Assembly: GCF_020172085.1 (NCBI RefSeq)
Contig: NZ_JAIVAT010000010.1
Span: 1 to 64,000, forward strand
Direction: 5' to 3'
Source of the DNA: Rossellomorea aquimaris
Lineage (GTDB): Bacteria; Bacillota; Bacilli; Bacillales; Bacillaceae_B
Length of the DNA stretch: 64,000 nucleotides
A model generated the notes under the pieces. That model saw nothing but the letters and a program-made list of their open reading frames with translations. It did not search any database and was not told the origin of the DNA. A program made the position numbers and the translations under genes. Shown here one piece after another: positions 60,581-64,000 of this stretch. Numbering within the stretch: the first letter of the stretch is position 1; the number at the start of each line of letters is the position of its first letter.

Positions 60581-61753
60581 GTGGAGAGAACTGTACGAAA
60601 TCAAATTTTTACATTACAAGGGTTTTATTTATTGACGTTCTTCGGGGTTGGCAGTTTATACCCGTTACTCAGTGTGTATTTAAGTGAAAGCGTCGGATTG
60701 AATGGATATCAGATTGGAACCATCATGTCCGTCGGTCCCATCATGATGATTTTTTTTCAGCCGATATGGGGGATGGTAAGTGACACAACGAACCGTCCTA
60801 CTGCAGTGCTGGGATTGACTTCTTTGATTGCCGGTATCTTTGCACTTGGCTATTTATTTATGAATATGTACTATGGTTTGCTGGCGGTCGCCATCCTGGT
60901 GGCGATTTTCCAAAGTGCGATCATCCCAGTTTCGGACAGTATCAGTTTGAAGTATACAAGTAAAGTCCGCTACAACTACGGAAACATCCGGCTGTTTGGA
61001 TCATTGGGATTCGGTATTGCAGTCTTCACCATGGGGAGACTATCGGAAGGTTTCATCGGTCCGACGATCATTTTCTACTCGTTCTTTATCTGCCTCGTCC
61101 TTGCCGGTTTCCTTTCCTTCCGTTTTCCTAGAGAGAGAGCGGCTGCCAAGCTCGATTTAAAAGCAGGGATGAAGGAGCTATTCACAATGAAGAAATTCCT
61201 GATTTTCCTGGCTGTCACATTCCTGGTGTTCGGACCGAATTTAGCCAACAATGTCTATTTTGGATTGTTTGTGGAAGATTCAGGTGGTACGTACGCTGGA
61301 ATAGGTCTTGCTTTCTTAATCGCTGTATTATCAGAGGTACCGTTTATGAGAGTTGCCGGAGGGTGGATTGATCGGTTTGGTCTCCTGACCGTAGCAGCAC
61401 TAGCAGGTGCCGCTTCCATGATCCGCTGGTTGTTTTACTTCACAGAACCAAGTCTTTGGCTCGTCTACTCCTCAGCCGTCATGCAGGGCCTTGCCATTGG
61501 CCTGTTCATTCCCGCAGGGCTGAGGTATATAAAAGAAATTACACCGGCTCACATTACAGCCACAGCCGTCACCGTATATTCAGCCATTGGAAACGGTCTG
61601 GGAAACTGGTTCAGCACCTTTGTGGGAGGCTTCATCTATGAAACATACTCCATCTACACGGTGTACCTTTTCTTTGCCGTATTATCACTTATAGGTATTT
61701 TCTTATGCTTCGTTCTCATGAAAGAAGAGAAAAAAAATGCATTGGCTTATTAA
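60581..61753 (+). CDS. MFS transporter (PPP/LacY-like type)
   Basis: A 390-residue membrane protein with 12 predicted spans. The start LQGFYLLTFFGVGSLYPLLSVYL and QPIWGMVSDTTNRP loop between spans 2 and 3 are typical of the MFS_1-like/PPP family (YwbF-like). Substrate unknown. The GTG at 60581 is chosen since TTGGAGGA (60566-60573) is its ribosome site. Confidence 0.86.
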   Translation: MERTVRNQIFTLQGFYLLTFFGVGSLYPLLSVYLSESVGLNGYQIGTIMSVGPIMMIFFQPIWGMVSDTTNRPTAVLGLTSLIAGIFALGYLFMNMYYGLLAVAILVAIFQSAIIPVSDSISLKYTSKVRYNYGNIRLFGSLGFGIAVFTMGRLSEGFIGPTIIFYSFFICLVLAGFLSFRFPRERAAAKLDLKAGMKELFTMKKFLIFLAVTFLVFGPNLANNVYFGLFVEDSGGTYAGIGLAFLIAVLSEVPFMRVAGGWIDRFGLLTVAALAGAASMIRWLFYFTEPSLWLVYSSAVMQGLAIGLFIPAGLRYIKEITPAHITATAVTVYSAIGNGLGNWFSTFVGGFIYETYSIYTVYLFFAVLSLIGIFLCFVLMKEEKKNALAY

Positions 61754-61766
61754 TAGAGGAATATCA

Positions 61767-61799
61767 GACATCCATGAATTCATGGATGTCTATTTTTTA
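61767..61799 (+). terminator. MFS gene terminator
   Basis: GACATCCATGAA and TTCATGGATGTC form a perfect 24-base palindrome, followed by TATTTTTTA. Confidence 0.82.
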
Positions 61800-62041
61800 T
61801 AAAATGATTAAAAAGGAAGGATTTTCCTTATTGAGTATTGAAGTATACATAAGGAAAAGGTCTGAACCGTTTCATCCACCAAGAAAAGCATCCTGAAAGG
61901 TTTTAACTTTATTAAATTGTGGTACAAAAAGGTTAAGTCATTCATTGAAATTTACATAAATACAGGTTAAAATAATATTATTAGAAAATTCTTTCAATTA
62001 AACAGAGAAACTTATAAATGATATAAAAAGGGGATTATAAA

Positions 62042-62314
62042 ATGGAAAATACATTCGTTTACTCGAAAGAGAACGCCAACCTTGGGGATACTGTTCAGTT
62101 TAGAAGAAAGAAACACGTCATTAATGGTGTCGTTACAACCTTAAGAGAAAATACCGTCATTGTTAAAATGGATAGGGAGATGGCGAAAAAGCTTGACCTT
62201 CCGGATGATCAAACGGTCGTAGCACATAAAAACTATGTGGTAATCGAACGAGCGGACAATGATTCACAGCCTGTCTTTGTCTATGATGGGTGGAATAGTG
62301 CATTAAAAGCGTAA
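62042..62314 (+). CDS. DUF2187 (YkvS-like) protein
   Basis: A 90-residue protein: NLGDTVQFRRKKHVINGVV, then NTVIVKMD, a small SH3/KOW-like beta fold. B. subtilis YkvS is similar. Function unknown. AAAAGGGGAT lies before the ATG. The 290 bases upstream hold only the MFS terminator and an AT-rich stretch. Confidence 0.83.
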   Translation: MENTFVYSKENANLGDTVQFRRKKHVINGVVTTLRENTVIVKMDREMAKKLDLPDDQTVVAHKNYVVIERADNDSQPVFVYDGWNSALKA

Positions 62315-62331
62315 GTTCCTTCATCCAACAT

Positions 62332-62389
62332 AAAAAGCCCTGACGCATCTTCACCAAGAACTTGGATATAGATGCGTCAGGGCTTTTTA
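62332..62389. terminator. bidirectional terminator
   Basis: AAAAAGCCCTGACGCATCT and AGATGCGTCAGGGCTTTTT form a perfect stem of nearly 20 bp. It lies between two convergent genes and serves both. Confidence 0.92.
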
Positions 62390-62412
62390 CATTGTCTAAT
62401 ATTTGATACGGG

Positions 62413-62670
62413 TTAGCTCATTCTCCCAACGTACTCCTCGACCATGTCGATTGTGACGAGCTTCCTTTGCGGTACAACCCCTTGGCGGGCAAGGACATTT
62501 ATTTCATTCGTAATATGATTGATGCGATCCGTTGTAAATGGTTTACCGGCAGAACAAAGCTGAACAGCCTCTTCAATCGCTCTTTCCCGTTGGTCATCCA
62601 GTATCATAAATTGTTGAACCAATTGGTTCTGTTTGTTGGAATGCTTGGAAATTTCTTTATGAACACTCAT
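62413..62670 (-). CDS. DUF2533 (YpbS-like) protein
   Basis: An 85-residue mostly helical protein beginning MSVHKEISKHSNKQNQLVQQF, like B. subtilis YpbS. The ATG at 62670 is preferred to a longer frame from 62697 because of GAGAGGAATGAG and the family start. Function unknown. Confidence 0.82.
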   Translation of the reverse strand: MSVHKEISKHSNKQNQLVQQFMILDDQRERAIEEAVQLCSAGKPFTTDRINHITNEINVLARQGVVPQRKLVTIDMVEEYVGRMS

Positions 62671-62834
62671 GATCTCATTCCTCTCTATGTCTTTCACACA
62701 TTACCTCTATTATGCCTTCTTCCAACACCTGATGGCAATGTCGAACATTCTTTTTTATTGGTTCTTTTCGGCACCGTTGTTGCTTTTTCTATCAGCCTAC
62801 GATTCATCCATGCTCTGTCTATGAGTATGTGCTG

Positions 62835-62957
62835 GAGGGTGAAGGGAGCTGCTTCGCTTCCCGCGGACGTTCGGCCGAGCCTCCTCAGTAAAAATTCGCT
62901 TCCGGGGTCTCGACGCGCACGTCTTCCGCAGGAGTCTCCGCATTTCCCCTCACCCTC
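62835..62957. repeat. GC-rich dispersed repeat, reverse orientation
   Basis: A GC-rich block bounded by the inverted ends GAGGGTGAAGGGA and TCCCCTCACCCTC. Inside, read on the minus strand, are GACTCCTGCGG, GAGACCCC and GAGGAGGCTC, the same landmarks as in the repeat at 63118. Such elements are frequent between genes in Bacillaceae. Non-coding. Confidence 0.75.
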
Positions 62958-63117
62958 TAAAGAGGCAATTGTTGACAGAGCTGAATGGTTCATAAAAATA
63001 AATAGAAAGAGCATTAGTATATTTGATATATTCTATCACTGCATAAAAGAAAATGATTTGGATAAGTAATCCTGACATTTACATGGTTATACTGAAAAAG
63101 TTATGCTTGGACAGTTG

Positions 63118-63240
63118 ATTGGAGCGGAAGGTGCTCGACTCCTGCGGGAAATGCTGGACAGGTGAGACCCCACAGGGCTTTAGCCCGAGGAGGCTCACCA
63201 CCAGCCCCGCGGAAAACGACCACCTGGAGCGGAAATCAAC
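63118..63240. repeat. GC-rich dispersed repeat, forward orientation
   Basis: Starting with GGAGCGGAAGGTGCTCGACT, it carries CTCCTGCGGGAAA, GGTGAGACCCC and GAGGAGGCTCACC, then CCCCGCGGAAAACGA. GGTGAG and CTCACC are inverted arms. Same family as the element at 62835 but reversed. The rest of 62700-63288 holds no gene. Confidence 0.78.
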
Positions 63241-63288
63241 CACAACTCGCTTCTTCTAAAACAATAATGTTTACGAAAACAGCCATTT

Positions 63289-64000
63289 TTATAAAATAGG
63301 GGACAGCAGCCTCGAAATAGACTCCTTCACTTTAATCATAATCGGTCGTTGATGGTATCCTTCCAAGGTCAATTCCCGGCTTTTTTTAATGTCATCCATA
63401 AATACTGAGCTCAAGTGTTCAGAGAGTTCCTGGTCATATAAGAAGGCATTGACCTCGAAGTTTAAGCGGAAGCTTCGCACATCGATGTTGGCTGTGCCGA
63501 CAGATGAGATGGACTCATCTACTACGATGGTTTTGGCATGTATGAACCCGTTATCGTAAATATAAATTTTCACTCCCGCCTTCAACAGCTCACCGATATA
63601 AGAATACGTAGCCCAATATACGAATAGATGGTCGGGCTTATTCGGAATCATAATCCGGACATCCACGCCCGTAAGAGCAGCGATCCTCAATGAATCAAGA
63701 AGGCTGACGTCTGGAATGAAATAAGGAGTTTGAATGAAAATGGATTTTTTAGCTGACGAAATCATCTTGATGTAACCGTTTTTTATCTGTTCCCATTCCG
63801 AGTCGGGACCGCATGTGACAATTTGAACGCCTGCTTCGCCCGTAAAGGAAGAGAGAGGGAAGAATCGCAGGTCGTATGCAATCTTCTTAGACCGGCTGGC
63901 CTGATTCCAATCCAATATGAATCGGGTCTGCATGGCCAGAGCCGAACTGCCTTCGATTCTCAGGTGGGTGTCCCGCCAATACCCGAACTTCGGGTTCAAG
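63289..64000 (-). CDS. cardiolipin synthase, C-terminal part (cut by window edge)
   Basis: The last 237 residues or so of a phospholipase-D-type synthase. RDTHLRIEG ends the first domain; the second catalytic H-K-D motif is [20 protein letters not shown]. The C-terminus is complete (SRLLSPIL). The N-terminal part and first HKD motif lie beyond the right edge. It condenses two phosphatidylglycerol molecules at the membrane. Confidence 0.93.
   Translation of the reverse strand, partial: LNPKFGYWRDTHLRIEGSSALAMQTRFILDWNQASRSKKIAYDLRFFPLSSFTGEAGVQIVTCGPDSEWEQIKNGYIKMISSAKKSIFIQTPYFIPDVSLLDSLRIAALTGVDVRIMIPNKPDHLFVYWATYSYIGELLKAGVKIYIYDNGFIHAKTIVVDESISSVGTANIDVRSFRLNFEVNAFLYDQELSEHLSSVFMDDIKKSRELTLEGYHQRPIMIKVKESISRLLSPIL

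Noticed and set aside
62467-63069. A 200-residue plus-strand ORF
   Set aside because: It is antisense to the YpbS-like gene and then runs through a GC-rich repeat; the composition is unlike a protein of this genome.

Overview
The window looks like a chromosomal piece of a spore-forming member of the Bacillaceae (Bacillus in the broad sense; I do not commit to a genus). It opens with the 3' end of a 23S rRNA gene, 5S rRNA and nine tRNAs. Next comes the block known from Bacillus: arginase, a Spo0E-like phosphatase, sigW-rsiW, cdaA-cdaR-glmM and glmS behind its self-cleaving ribozyme. SinR, an eps-type operon, a W-type ECF sigma factor and an S-box riboswitch fit the same group.

From about 10.4 to 34.5 kb lies a very large exopolysaccharide (EPS) operon. 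It has a Wzz-like modulator, a BY-kinase-like ATPase, an EAR (epsC) RNA element, EpsC, GtaB, EpsD, EpsF-like and other glycosyltransferases, an EpsG polymerase, acyltransferases, GalE, and the EpsL/EpsM/EpsN bacillosamine trio. A SinR homologue follows, then an AT-rich cassette of paralogous GT4 enzymes, a pyruvyltransferase and a PglK-like ABC protein. The promoter carries a SinR-type operator between -35 and -10.

From 34.6 to 42.0 kb a VanZ-like gene is followed by a complete paeninodin-type lasso-peptide cluster: Asn-synthetase-like cyclase, 43-aa precursor, HprK-like kinase, PqqD-like recognition protein, B2 protease, nucleotidyltransferase and ABC exporter. From 42.1 to 47.6 kb lies a second, stranger module built from the same kinase/PqqD/nucleotidyltransferase/ABC set, but without cyclase or B2 protease. 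It has a SipW-like Ser/His peptidase instead, a 70-aa Gly/His/Asn/Pro-rich peptide, and a divergent 163-aa Cys-rich CFI-box protein that shares a leader-like H-Q-x-I-x-F-E-T motif with the peptide. This is my candidate for an undescribed RiPP-like system. SinR-like boxes precede the EPS operon, the VanZ gene, the lasso cluster and this module, suggesting one biofilm regulon.

From 47.7 kb to the end the content is ordinary chromosome: FUSC membrane protein, DUF4097 protein, GNAT, CAP-domain lipoprotein, 3-methyladenine glycosylase, a stand-alone EAL phosphodiesterase behind a structured leader, a fused peptide-type ABC permease, Cdd1-like protein, YibQ-like deacetylase, YueD-like reductase, a SAM-riboswitch-controlled NhaC-type (MetT-like) transporter, an MFS transporter, small DUF proteins, several dispersed GC-rich repeats and the C-terminal part of a cardiolipin synthase that runs off the right edge. 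No transposase, phage gene, CRISPR array or replication origin was recognised.
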